Of a stretch of 9,825 nt of DNA, positions 1 through 5,357 are shown piece by piece. Within the stretch, counting starts at the first letter, position 1. Every line of letters starts with the position of its first letter. This DNA comes from UBA6115 sp964534515 (GTDB taxonomy: Bacteria > Bacillota > Clostridia > Christensenellales > Aristaeellaceae). The notes beneath the pieces were generated by a model. It saw nothing but the letters and a program-made list of their open reading frames with translations. It did no database searches and was not told where the DNA came from. Both the position numbers and the translations under genes were made by a program. The stretch lies in contig CAZHPW010000087.1 in NCBI GenBank assembly GCA_964534515.1, positions 1 through 9,825 on the forward strand, in the 5' to 3' direction.

Positions 1-835
1 AGACGCCGCGCTCCTCAATGCCGTGGGCGCCGACCTCCTTGCGGAAGCAGGGGGAGTAGGAGGTCAGGGCCTGGGGCAGTTGCTCGTCTGTCAAAATGGT
101 ATCGATGAACTTGCCAATCATGGAGTGCTCGCTGGTGCCGATGAGGTAGAGGTCCTCGCCCTCAATCTTGTACATCATGTTTTCCATCTCGGCAAAGCTC
201 ATCACGCCGGTCACGACCTCAGAGCGAATCATGTAGGGCGGGATGACGTAGGTAAAGCCGCGGTCAATCATGAAATCCCGCGCGTAGGACAGGATGGCGG
301 AGTGCAGCCTGGCCACGTCGCCCATCAGGTAGTAAAAACCGGTGCCGCTGGTCTTGCGGGCAGAATCCAGGTCAATCCCGCTTAATTTTTCCATGATGTC
401 CACATGGTAGGGGATTTCGTAGTCAGGCGTTTTGGCCTCGCCAAAGCGCTCCATTTCCACGTTTTCCTGGTCATTGCGGCCCACGGGCACGGAGGGGTCC
501 ACAATCTGCGGAATCTGCATCATCAGGTCCCTGATTTGGATGGCGTACTCGCCCTCCTTGACTTCCAGAGCGGCCAGTTCATCCTGCAGGTCTTTGACCT
601 GCTGCTTGATGCCCTCGGCTTCTTCCTTCTGGCCCTTTTGCATCAGGCCGCCAATCTGTTTGGACAGGCTGTTGCGCTGGGCGCGCAGGGTATCCGCGCG
701 CAGGATGGCCTCGCGGTTTAATTTGTCCAGTTCCGCCACCTGGTCCACCAGGGGCAGTTTGTGCTCCTGGAACTTGCGGCGCATGTTGTCCTTCACCGCC
801 TCCGGGTTTTCGCGAATCAATGCGATATCAATCAT
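1..835 (-). CDS. serS: Seryl-tRNA synthetase (SerRS), N-terminal 278 residues; 3' end outside window
   Basis: Cytoplasmic class II aminoacyl-tRNA synthetase that charges tRNA-Ser with serine. The start is the ATG at 835-833, preceded by GGGAGG at 844-849 with 8-nt spacing. The protein opens MIDIALIRENPEAV, the usual SerRS start. A long charged segment at about residues 30-105 (rich in K, E, Q and L) is the two-helix coiled coil that grips the long variable arm of tRNA-Ser. The catalytic core follows, with the motif 1 region (GTGFYYLMGDVARL, near 165-180), GTSEHSMIGKF, and motif 2 (SPCFRKEVGAHGIEERG) just before the window edge. Motif 3 lies outside. The motif 2 loop reads VGAHGIEERG instead of the common AGSAGRDTRG, which marks a SerRS variant. 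Expression is predicted to be controlled by the T-box leader immediately upstream, as expected for a housekeeping synthetase. The gene is truncated only by the window. Confidence 0.96.
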   Translation of the reverse strand, partial: MIDIALIRENPEAVKDNMRRKFQEHKLPLVDQVAELDKLNREAILRADTLRAQRNSLSKQIGGLMQKGQKEEAEGIKQQVKDLQDELAALEVKEGEYAIQIRDLMMQIPQIVDPSVPVGRNDQENVEMERFGEAKTPDYEIPYHVDIMEKLSGIDLDSARKTSGTGFYYLMGDVARLHSAILSYARDFMIDRGFTYVIPPYMIRSEVVTGVMSFAEMENMMYKIEGEDLYLIGTSEHSMIGKFIDTILTDEQLPQALTSYSPCFRKEVGAHGIEERGV

Positions 836-852
836 GGTGTTTTCCTCCCTTT

Positions 853-1070
853 CAAAAAAGAAAAGCCCCGCTCCCCACAATCAGGGACGGAAGGCTCCGT
901 GGTACCACCCAGTTTGCCGGTTGCCCGGCCGCTTGTGTGCGCTGTAGGGGGCGCGCCCCGGCGGCTCCTCGCCGCCTGCTCCCGGGTGGAAGGCTGTGTT
1001 TCGCTGCCGCCTCGCACCATCCGGCGGCTCTCTTGAGCGTGTTGTACAGCAGTTTCCCATTCAAAGCATT
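853..1070 (-). ncRNA. T-box riboswitch leader of serS (tRNA-Ser sensing)
   Basis: Cis-acting RNA that monitors charging of tRNA-Ser and lets transcription enter serS when uncharged tRNA accumulates. The hallmark T-box sequence TGGGTGGTACCACGG is at 911-897 (consensus AGGGTGGNACCGCGG), with the UGGN that pairs to the tRNA acceptor end. Upstream, Stem I shows AGAGAG followed by a GCCGCC/GGCGGC hairpin with loop GGAUGGUGCGA, the conserved distal Stem I signature. It also has a possible basal pairing CUGCU/AGCAG. On the 3' side, UCC at 990-988 followed by A and then CCC is the likely specifier, a serine codon. GGCGGC/GCCGCC, GGGGCGCGCCCC and GCCGG-GCAA-CCGGC helices fill the linker and Stem II/III region. 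A terminator hairpin follows. The 5' boundary is inferred from the promoter. The T-box identity is near certain; the specifier assignment and exact helices are by eye. Confidence 0.93.
854..896 (-). terminator. T-box terminator hairpin (competes with antiterminator)
   Basis: Downstream of the T-box motif, AGCCTTCCGTCCC pairs with GGGGAGCGGGGCT across a short loop. The stem holds two mismatches and several G-U pairs and is followed by TTTTCTTTTTT, an intrinsic terminator. The 5' arm overlaps the end of the T-box sequence, so the antiterminator and terminator are mutually exclusive, as in known T-box leaders. It lies 18 nt before the serS start codon. Confidence 0.82.
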
Positions 1071-1076
1071 GCGCTC

Positions 1077-1105
1077 ATTATACACAAGGGCCGAAAACTT
1101 GGCAA
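1077..1105 (-). promoter_or_regulatory. serS promoter (sigma-A type)
   Basis: On the minus strand, TTGCCA (-35, 1105-1100) is separated by exactly 17 nt from a perfect TATAAT (-10, 1082-1077). Transcription should start near 1070, at the beginning of the T-box leader. The -35 box lies only 5 bp after the stop codon of the ABC-2 permease gene (stop at 1113-1111), so the promoter is packed against the upstream operon. Confidence 0.85.
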
Positions 1106-1110
1106 GTAAC

Positions 1111-1761
1111 TTAAAAATCCATTTTACGGTAGATGCGCTGGCTGATGTGGATGGACAGCCAGCCTACAGCCGTCAGAATGAGGACAAAGGCCAGGGGCGC
1201 CAGCCAGGAATTGAGGAAGCCGCCAAACTTTGCCATCAAGGCGGCTAGCGCCGGGGCGGTGTTGCCCTGTCCAATCGCCCTGGGCAGAAACAAAATGGCA
1301 AAATAGACCAGCATCCCGGCCCAGGCGCCATAGCGCGTGTCCAGGTAGGACAGCGGCATCAAAACGCTGTGATAGATGATTCCAAATGATGTGAGCATCA
1401 GCCATAAGGCAGGGAAGGAAATCATCAAGACAAGACCAAAAGCCTTGAGCAGAGCGGCAACCAGGCAGAGGAAGGCCGCGTACATGACCGCGCAAAGCAA
1501 AACATAGGCATACTTGCCGACTATAATCTGTCTGCGGGTCAAGGGCAGAGAGTTGAGCAGCAGGTTGTCAGCGCGGCTGGCGGCGGTGTAGCGGCTCTTG
1601 TTGAAGATGAGGTGGCTGTACATCAGGTAGGTAAAAACAATGAGCATCAGCGCTGATTCCGGCTCCACCAGGCACACAGGAATCAGGGCCAGGCCAAAGG
1701 CCAAGGCGCCCAGGTGGTACCAGACTGTGGCTATAAATTCTTTTTTGGTCAGATGAATCAT
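1111..1761 (-). CDS. ABC-2-type transporter membrane subunit (ABC2_membrane_5-like), 216 aa
   Basis: Integral membrane subunit, predicted permease of the ABC transporter whose ATPase is two genes upstream. The ATG at 1761 is chosen over earlier in-frame codons because AAGGAGG lies 5 nt before it. The protein starts MIHLTKKEFI. About six hydrophobic segments are visible (roughly residues 14-30, 36-50, 84-106, 107-130, 145-160 and 186-206). Between the second and third lies DNLLLNSLPLTRRQIIVGKY (66-84), the cytoplasmic coupling-type motif of the ABC2_membrane_5 family. That family is common in YtrC/YhcI-like operons governed by YtrA-type GntR regulators. It is the last gene of the gntR-ATPase-permease-permease unit and follows its neighbour by 35 nt. 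The substrate cannot be read from sequence; relatives respond to cell-wall-active peptides and antibiotics. Confidence 0.85.
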   Translation of the reverse strand: MIHLTKKEFIATVWYHLGALAFGLALIPVCLVEPESALMLIVFTYLMYSHLIFNKSRYTAASRADNLLLNSLPLTRRQIIVGKYAYVLLCAVMYAAFLCLVAALLKAFGLVLMISFPALWLMLTSFGIIYHSVLMPLSYLDTRYGAWAGMLVYFAILFLPRAIGQGNTAPALAALMAKFGGFLNSWLAPLAFVLILTAVGWLSIHISQRIYRKMDF

Positions 1762-1796
1762 GGAGCCCTCCTTTGAACGTCCGGTGGTCAATCGCG

Positions 1797-2384
1797 TTAA
1801 AACCGCGGTGGGAACTTTAACCCCAGAAACAGGAAGATGAGCCAGCACCCAGCGCCCAGACCCAGCGCCAGACCTTCAGATATAAAAGGCATGAAGGTGG
1901 TTGTCCCGCCGGCGTTAAAGAGGACAAAGTTCAGGGAAGCGATGATGATGAGCGTGCTCAATATCCGCGTCACCTCGGGCTTAAAGCGCAGCCCGGACAG
2001 GCTTAAAATGCCGGTGATCGCAAGACCCAGGCCCAGAGTTTTGGGCAGGATGCCGGGCAAATAATGCTCCGGCCCTGTCAGGGTGATGAAAGTAAAGGTG
2101 ATGAGCGCCGCGAATAGCAGGATGAACGCCTGGTAGAGGAACATGCCCAACACATGGTCCCGCGCGGTCACCGGAAATTGGCTCAGCCCCGCTTTGATGT
2201 TGGTGCTGTCAACCCTGGCCAGGAAGAGGCCCAGCACAAGGTAAATCATCAGTACCGCCGGATAAGACCCGCTGTCGGCTCTCGCCAAAAAACGGAAGAT
2301 AAAAGGCCCCAAAAAGGCCAGCAACAGGCTGCCGGGCTCCATCAAGGTAGTCTTGACTTCCTTGAGCATTACCTTAAGCGCCAT
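1797..2384 (-). CDS. ABC-2-type transporter membrane subunit, 195 aa
   Basis: Hydrophobic protein with about six membrane segments, placed between the ATPase and a second permease. The start is the ATG at 2384 (MALKVMLKEVKTTL), with AAGGAG 8-9 nt upstream. This overlaps the 3' end of the ATPase gene by 11 nt, which suggests translational coupling. A longer in-frame extension exists but has no ribosome binding site and lies inside the ATPase gene. The motif GLSQFPVTARDHVLGMFLY (about 66-84) aligns with NSLPLTRRQIIVGKYAY of the next gene, so the two are probably divergent paralogues forming a heteromeric membrane domain. An N-terminal amphipathic stretch (KVMLKEVKTTLMEP) precedes the first membrane segment, as in other ABC-2 permeases. 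Family assignment rests on context and the shared motif, so it is less certain than for the neighbour. Confidence 0.78.
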   Translation of the reverse strand: MALKVMLKEVKTTLMEPGSLLLAFLGPFIFRFLARADSGSYPAVLMIYLVLGLFLARVDSTNIKAGLSQFPVTARDHVLGMFLYQAFILLFAALITFTFITLTGPEHYLPGILPKTLGLGLAITGILSLSGLRFKPEVTRILSTLIIIASLNFVLFNAGGTTTFMPFISEGLALGLGAGCWLIFLFLGLKFPPRF

Positions 2385-3228
2385 GACGGTTCTCCTTGGT
2401 GTGGAAGAACATGATGTCCTCCAGCGTCGGCCTTTCCAGGATGAGGTTGTCGTTTCTGATGGGGTGGTCGGACAGGCCCTCAAAGCCGTGGCTGTTCACA
2501 GACACACCCACCAGCTCTTTCTCTAAGGCCTCGCTCAAATCCTCCCTGCCGCCTTTGACCAGGGTGTAGCGCTCATACAGGCTGTCCTTCTCCTGGGACA
2601 GCACGATTTCGCCGCGGTTGATGAAGGTGATGTAGTCGGCCACGCGGTCCAGATCAGATGTGATGTGCGTGGAAAACAGGATGCTGTTCTCCTCCCTTTG
2701 CATCACATCCATTAAGATGTCCAGCAGCTCCCGCCGGAACACCGGGTCAAGCCCGGCGGTAGGTTCATCCATGATGAGCAGCTCCGCCCCGTGGCTGAGC
2801 GCCAAGGCCAGGGCGTACTTGGTGCGCATGCCCTTGGACAGGGTTTTGATTTTCTGATTCTCGTCCAGGTCAAACCGGCGCAGGTAGTCCTCAAAAAGCG
2901 CTTGGTTCCACTTGGTATAAAAGGGGCTGATGAGGCTGGTCATCCTTTTAATGCTCAACTGCTCATAATAGACCGGCTCGTCATACACAAAACCGATTCG
3001 CTGCTTGATGTCCCGCTCAAATAGCACATGGTCCTTATTAAAGACCTCAATGCTGCCACCGTCCTTTCTCATCAGGTTCATGATGAGTTTGAGCGTCGTG
3101 GTTTTCCCTGAGCCGTTTGGCCCGATAAAGCCCATGATGTAGCCCTTGGGCAGGGAGAAAGTCACGTCCTTCATGGCGAAGGTCTTAAAGGCCTTGCTCA
3201 GGTTCTTGATGTCCAGCACATTATCCAT
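2374..3228 (-). CDS. ABC transporter ATP-binding protein, YtrB/YhcG-like, 284 aa
   Basis: Cytoplasmic ATPase that powers the two membrane subunits encoded downstream. Walker A is GPNGSGKTT (residues 36-44), the ABC signature is LSKGM (130-134), Walker B is LLIMDEP (150-156) with the catalytic Glu, the D-loop is AGLD (158-161), and the switch His is in STH (188). The Q-loop position reads GFVYDEPVYY without the usual Gln, a pattern seen in this subfamily. About 80 residues follow the core, ending LEDIMFFHTKE. The ATG at 3228 has GGAGG at 3240-3236 with 7-nt spacing and begins MDNVLDIKNLSKAF; this is preferred over the start five codons upstream. The start lies 2 nt beyond the TAG of the GntR gene, so its ribosome binding site sits inside that gene. 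Synteny with ytrA-ytrB and yhcF-yhcG supports the assignment; the substrate is unknown. Confidence 0.93.
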   Translation of the reverse strand: MDNVLDIKNLSKAFKTFAMKDVTFSLPKGYIMGFIGPNGSGKTTTLKLIMNLMRKDGGSIEVFNKDHVLFERDIKQRIGFVYDEPVYYEQLSIKRMTSLISPFYTKWNQALFEDYLRRFDLDENQKIKTLSKGMRTKYALALALSHGAELLIMDEPTAGLDPVFRRELLDILMDVMQREENSILFSTHITSDLDRVADYITFINRGEIVLSQEKDSLYERYTLVKGGREDLSEALEKELVGVSVNSHGFEGLSDHPIRNDNLILERPTLEDIMFFHTKENRHGA

Positions 3229-3230
3229 TG

Positions 3231-3602
3231 CTACTCCTCCCACAGGATGCGCAGCATCCCTTCCAGGTCCTTGTACTCAAAGCCCATCATCCGGGCTTCT
3301 ATCATGGCTTCTGACAGCTTGGTTTCTATGTTTTTAAGCCTTTTCTCCTGCATCATGGCGTTGTCCTGGGAGGACACAAACGAGCCCTTGCCCTGAACGG
3401 AATCCACATAACGCTCCTGTTCCAACTCGTCATAGGCGCGTTTTGTAGTAATCACGGAGATGCGCAATTCCCGCGCCAGCGTGCGGATGGAAGGCAGCGG
3501 GTCGCCGGGGCTCAATTCACCCTTGATGATGGCATCCTTGATTTGCTCGGCTATCTGTTCCCAAATAGCCAGCTTGCTGTCATTGGAGACCACAATTCTC
3601 AT
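3231..3602 (-). CDS. GntR-family transcriptional regulator, YtrA subfamily, 123 aa
   Basis: DNA-binding regulator, almost certainly repressing its own operon. Residues about 10-75 form the GntR winged helix-turn-helix, including AIWEQIAEQIKDAIIKGEL, PGDPLPSIRTLARELRIS and the wing YVDSVQGKGSFV. Only about 45 residues follow, predicted to be a helical dimerisation tail. This short length is diagnostic of the YtrA subfamily, which lacks the large ligand domain of FadR or HutC types. The ATG at 3602 is preceded by GAGGTG with about 6-nt spacing. It is the first gene of the unit with an ABC ATPase and two permeases, as in B. subtilis ytrABCD and yhcFGHI. An inverted repeat over its promoter is the probable operator. 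The inducing signal is unknown; YtrA homologues respond to lipid II-binding antibiotics. Confidence 0.93.
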   Translation of the reverse strand: MRIVVSNDSKLAIWEQIAEQIKDAIIKGELSPGDPLPSIRTLARELRISVITTKRAYDELEQERYVDSVQGKGSFVSSQDNAMMQEKRLKNIETKLSEAMIEARMMGFEYKDLEGMLRILWEE

Positions 3603-3633
3603 TGGCTCACCTCACTGTTTATATGATACATAT

Positions 3634-3663
3634 ACAGTATAGTCATTAAGCGCATACTGTCAA
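3634..3663 (-). promoter_or_regulatory. Promoter and probable operator of the gntR-ABC operon
   Basis: On the minus strand, a perfect TTGACA (-35, 3663-3658) is followed after 16 nt by TATACT (-10, 3641-3636). Superimposed on it is a perfect inverted repeat, ACAGTAT (3660-3654), 13 nt, ATACTGT (3640-3634), which touches both promoter boxes. A further ACAGT lies just downstream at 3618-3614. Published YtrA operators are half-sites separated by 13 bp, so this is the likely site of autorepression: bound dimer would block RNA polymerase. Confidence 0.8.
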
Positions 3664-3702
3664 GCCCCTCTGTGGAAAAGTTCAGACATACCTTTAAGCG
3701 CG

Positions 3703-3729
3703 AAAAAGCCGGAACATTGCTGTTCCGGC
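3703..3729 (-). terminator. Intrinsic terminator after the SH3-repeat gene
   Basis: GCCGGAACA and TGTTCCGGC (9-bp perfect stem, 4-nt loop, 3708-3729) are followed on the minus strand by TTTTTC. It lies 33 nt past the stop codon of the SH3-repeat gene and 40 nt before the next promoter's -35, so it closes the exporter operon and separates it from the gntR operon. Confidence 0.92.
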
Positions 3730-3762
3730 CTGGCTTGTTATATGTCGTGTTGTAAGGAGGGC

Positions 3763-4878
3763 CTATTCCCCTTCCGGTGCTTTGACCCCGTCGCCGCCAA
3801 CCGTGTCCCCGCCGTCCAAGGTGTCATTCCATCCGGGCGGGTTTTGGAAGTTCTCAATGGTCCAATCAAACTGCGGTTCGGTGTTGACGTCCTCGCCGTC
3901 CTCGGAGGGCTCAAAGCCGCGGATGAGCTTGGCCATCATGTAGCCGGTGTGGCCTTCCACCCAGACCTTCTTCCACCAAGTTGTGCCGCCCACCACCACG
4001 ACCTCGGTGCCGTTGCGGTAAAGCCCCATGGATTCTGAGGCCGTGCTGCCGCGCCTTCTTAAATGCGCGCCTTCGCCCTCCTGGTTATCAATGATACTTG
4101 TGTAGCCCTTGGGCCGTTCAGTCATGTCCTCCGGGTCCAAATCGGCAAACACCGGCGTGGGGGAGAGCCCGGTGGACATCATAAAGCCGGTGCGTCCGTC
4201 CTGGGTCAGCACATGGGCAAACTCATCCGTCACGCCCAGGACGACAACAGGTGTGCCGTTCTGGTAGCCCCTGAACTTCTCGGCCTTGTAGCTGGCCGCT
4301 TCCCTTAAGGTCAGGCTGTAGTTGTCCGGGTTTTGAATCGCGGCCACCGCGAGTTCCGCCGCGGGCGTTTCCTCCGTGGGGTTTACAAGCAGGGACGCGC
4401 TTTCAACATAGCCAATGACGCTGCCAATCTGCACCTTGGTATAGCGCTCGCCCGGCGCTTCCAGCAGATGGACCAAAACGCCTGAGAAATACTTGCCCAG
4501 CACCCTGCCGCTCTTCTTGGCGGTCTTGCGCAGGGGCACCTTTGTGACGCCGTCTTCAGACATGAGGAAGGCATTGCCAAAGTCCGCCGTCTTTTCCTTC
4601 AGGTTGGAAAATCTGATGTAGCCCTCGCGCATGAGGCCGGCGTTGTCCACATAGGACACTTTGGCCCATTTTTCGCTTTGGCTCAGCAAGGTGAAGACCT
4701 GGTCTTTTTGAACCTCGCCCACCTGCTCGCTCTCGTCATCGGCTTCCTCATACATGGGCTTGAGCTTGCCGTAGTTCACATACAGGGCGCCCGTTGTCTC
4801 CGCCAGGCCAAAGGCCGGCAGCAGGCTGATGAGCATCATCAGCGCCAGGGACAGGGCAGCAATCTTTAGTTTCTTCAA
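3763..4878 (-). CDS. Secreted protein with four SH3-like repeats, 371 aa
   Basis: Predicted exported, cell-wall-associated protein. The N-terminus has the positive run KKLK, a hydrophobic core and a plausible signal peptidase site after AFGLA (about residue 26), with no lipobox Cys. Four bacterial SH3-like modules follow at about 30-93, 102-165, 176-240 and 259-322. Each ends in a recurring pattern such as REGYIRFSNL, IGYVESASLL, TGFMMSTGL or TGYMMAKLI. The C-terminal 50 residues are acidic and rich in Gly, Pro and Asp, with no recognised enzyme domain, so it may bind peptidoglycan without cutting it. The start is a TTG at 4878, as no ATG is available near the signal peptide and AAGGAG lies 6 nt upstream. 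It follows the GNAT gene by 11 nt and ends at a strong terminator. Its role beside an exporter is unknown; ligand binding or envelope tethering are inferences. Confidence 0.88.
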   Translation of the reverse strand: MKKLKIAALSLALMMLISLLPAFGLAETTGALYVNYGKLKPMYEEADDESEQVGEVQKDQVFTLLSQSEKWAKVSYVDNAGLMREGYIRFSNLKEKTADFGNAFLMSEDGVTKVPLRKTAKKSGRVLGKYFSGVLVHLLEAPGERYTKVQIGSVIGYVESASLLVNPTEETPAAELAVAAIQNPDNYSLTLREAASYKAEKFRGYQNGTPVVVLGVTDEFAHVLTQDGRTGFMMSTGLSPTPVFADLDPEDMTERPKGYTSIIDNQEGEGAHLRRRGSTASESMGLYRNGTEVVVVGGTTWWKKVWVEGHTGYMMAKLIRGFEPSEDGEDVNTEPQFDWTIENFQNPPGWNDTLDGGDTVGGDGVKAPEGE

Positions 4879-4884
4879 ATGTTT

Positions 4885-4890
4885 CTCCTT
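4885..4890 (-). promoter_or_regulatory. Ribosome binding site fixing a TTG start
   Basis: AAGGAG on the minus strand lies 6 nt before TTG at 4878 and overlaps the TAA stop of the GNAT gene. It decides the start of the SH3-repeat gene, since no ATG or GTG fits the signal peptide. Confidence 0.8.
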
Positions 4891-5357
4891 TATTGGTTCA
4901 GTGCCTTGACCAGCACCAGGCAAGGGTTCCAGGGGTCCCACATCTCAGGGAAGACCTCCAGGCGGATAAACCCCATTTTCTCATAGAAGGCAATGGTTTT
5001 GTCATAGGAATCCGGGTAGTGTCCGGCATCCACCGTCTTCACCTGAATCAACTTGATGCCGTCCTTTTTGCAGTCCTCTTCAAAGGCGCGCATCAACTGC
5101 CCGCCGATGCCTGCGCGGTGGTGTTCGGGCAGGACGCCCATGCAGTGTATTTCGGAGGTGTGTTTGGCGGTGTCCTTCCTGGTGATAAAGCCAAGGAGTT
5201 TGCCCGCTTCAAAGGCGGCGAAGAGGGACAGCTCGCGGGCTTCCTCAATGTAGGCGGCTGTGCTGTCCGGCAGGCCGAACCAATCCGGCAGCTCGGACAG
5301 GATTTTTTCCGCGATGGTGGCTTTATCTTCGCTCTCAGTTACCCGTTTGATGGTCAA
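4890..5357 (-). CDS. GNAT-family N-acetyltransferase, 155 aa
   Basis: Predicted cytoplasmic acetyl-CoA-dependent acyltransferase. The GNAT fold is visible: an N-terminal helix region, a beta strand with LLGFITRKD (54-62), and motif A HCMGVLPEHHRAGIGGQLM (71-89) containing the HRAGIG pyrophosphate-binding loop. FYEKMGF (124-130) is the typical motif B end. Length is normal for the family. The start is a TTG at 5357 that overlaps the TGA of the upstream transporter gene as TTGA. No ATG lies near this point and the upstream purine-rich tract is a weak ribosome binding site, so translation probably depends on coupling. The substrate is unknown. GNATs are often antibiotic or peptide modifiers when they sit beside exporters, but they also acetylate proteins and polyamines, so a resistance role is inference. 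Confidence 0.9.
   Translation of the reverse strand: MTIKRVTESEDKATIAEKILSELPDWFGLPDSTAAYIEEARELSLFAAFEAGKLLGFITRKDTAKHTSEIHCMGVLPEHHRAGIGGQLMRAFEEDCKKDGIKLIQVKTVDAGHYPDSYDKTIAFYEKMGFIRLEVFPEMWDPWNPCLVLVKALNQ

Noticed and set aside
23..721. Plus-strand open frames opposite serS
   Set aside because: They are antisense to a clear seryl-tRNA synthetase, have no ribosome binding sites and no recognisable domains. The same applies to plus-strand frames opposite the transporter genes.
1095..1108. Small palindrome ACTTGCCAAGT followed by TTTT after the permease stop codon, as a terminator
   Set aside because: The stem is at most 4 bp with a 3-nt loop and A/T-rich, too weak for an intrinsic terminator, and it overlaps the serS -35 box.
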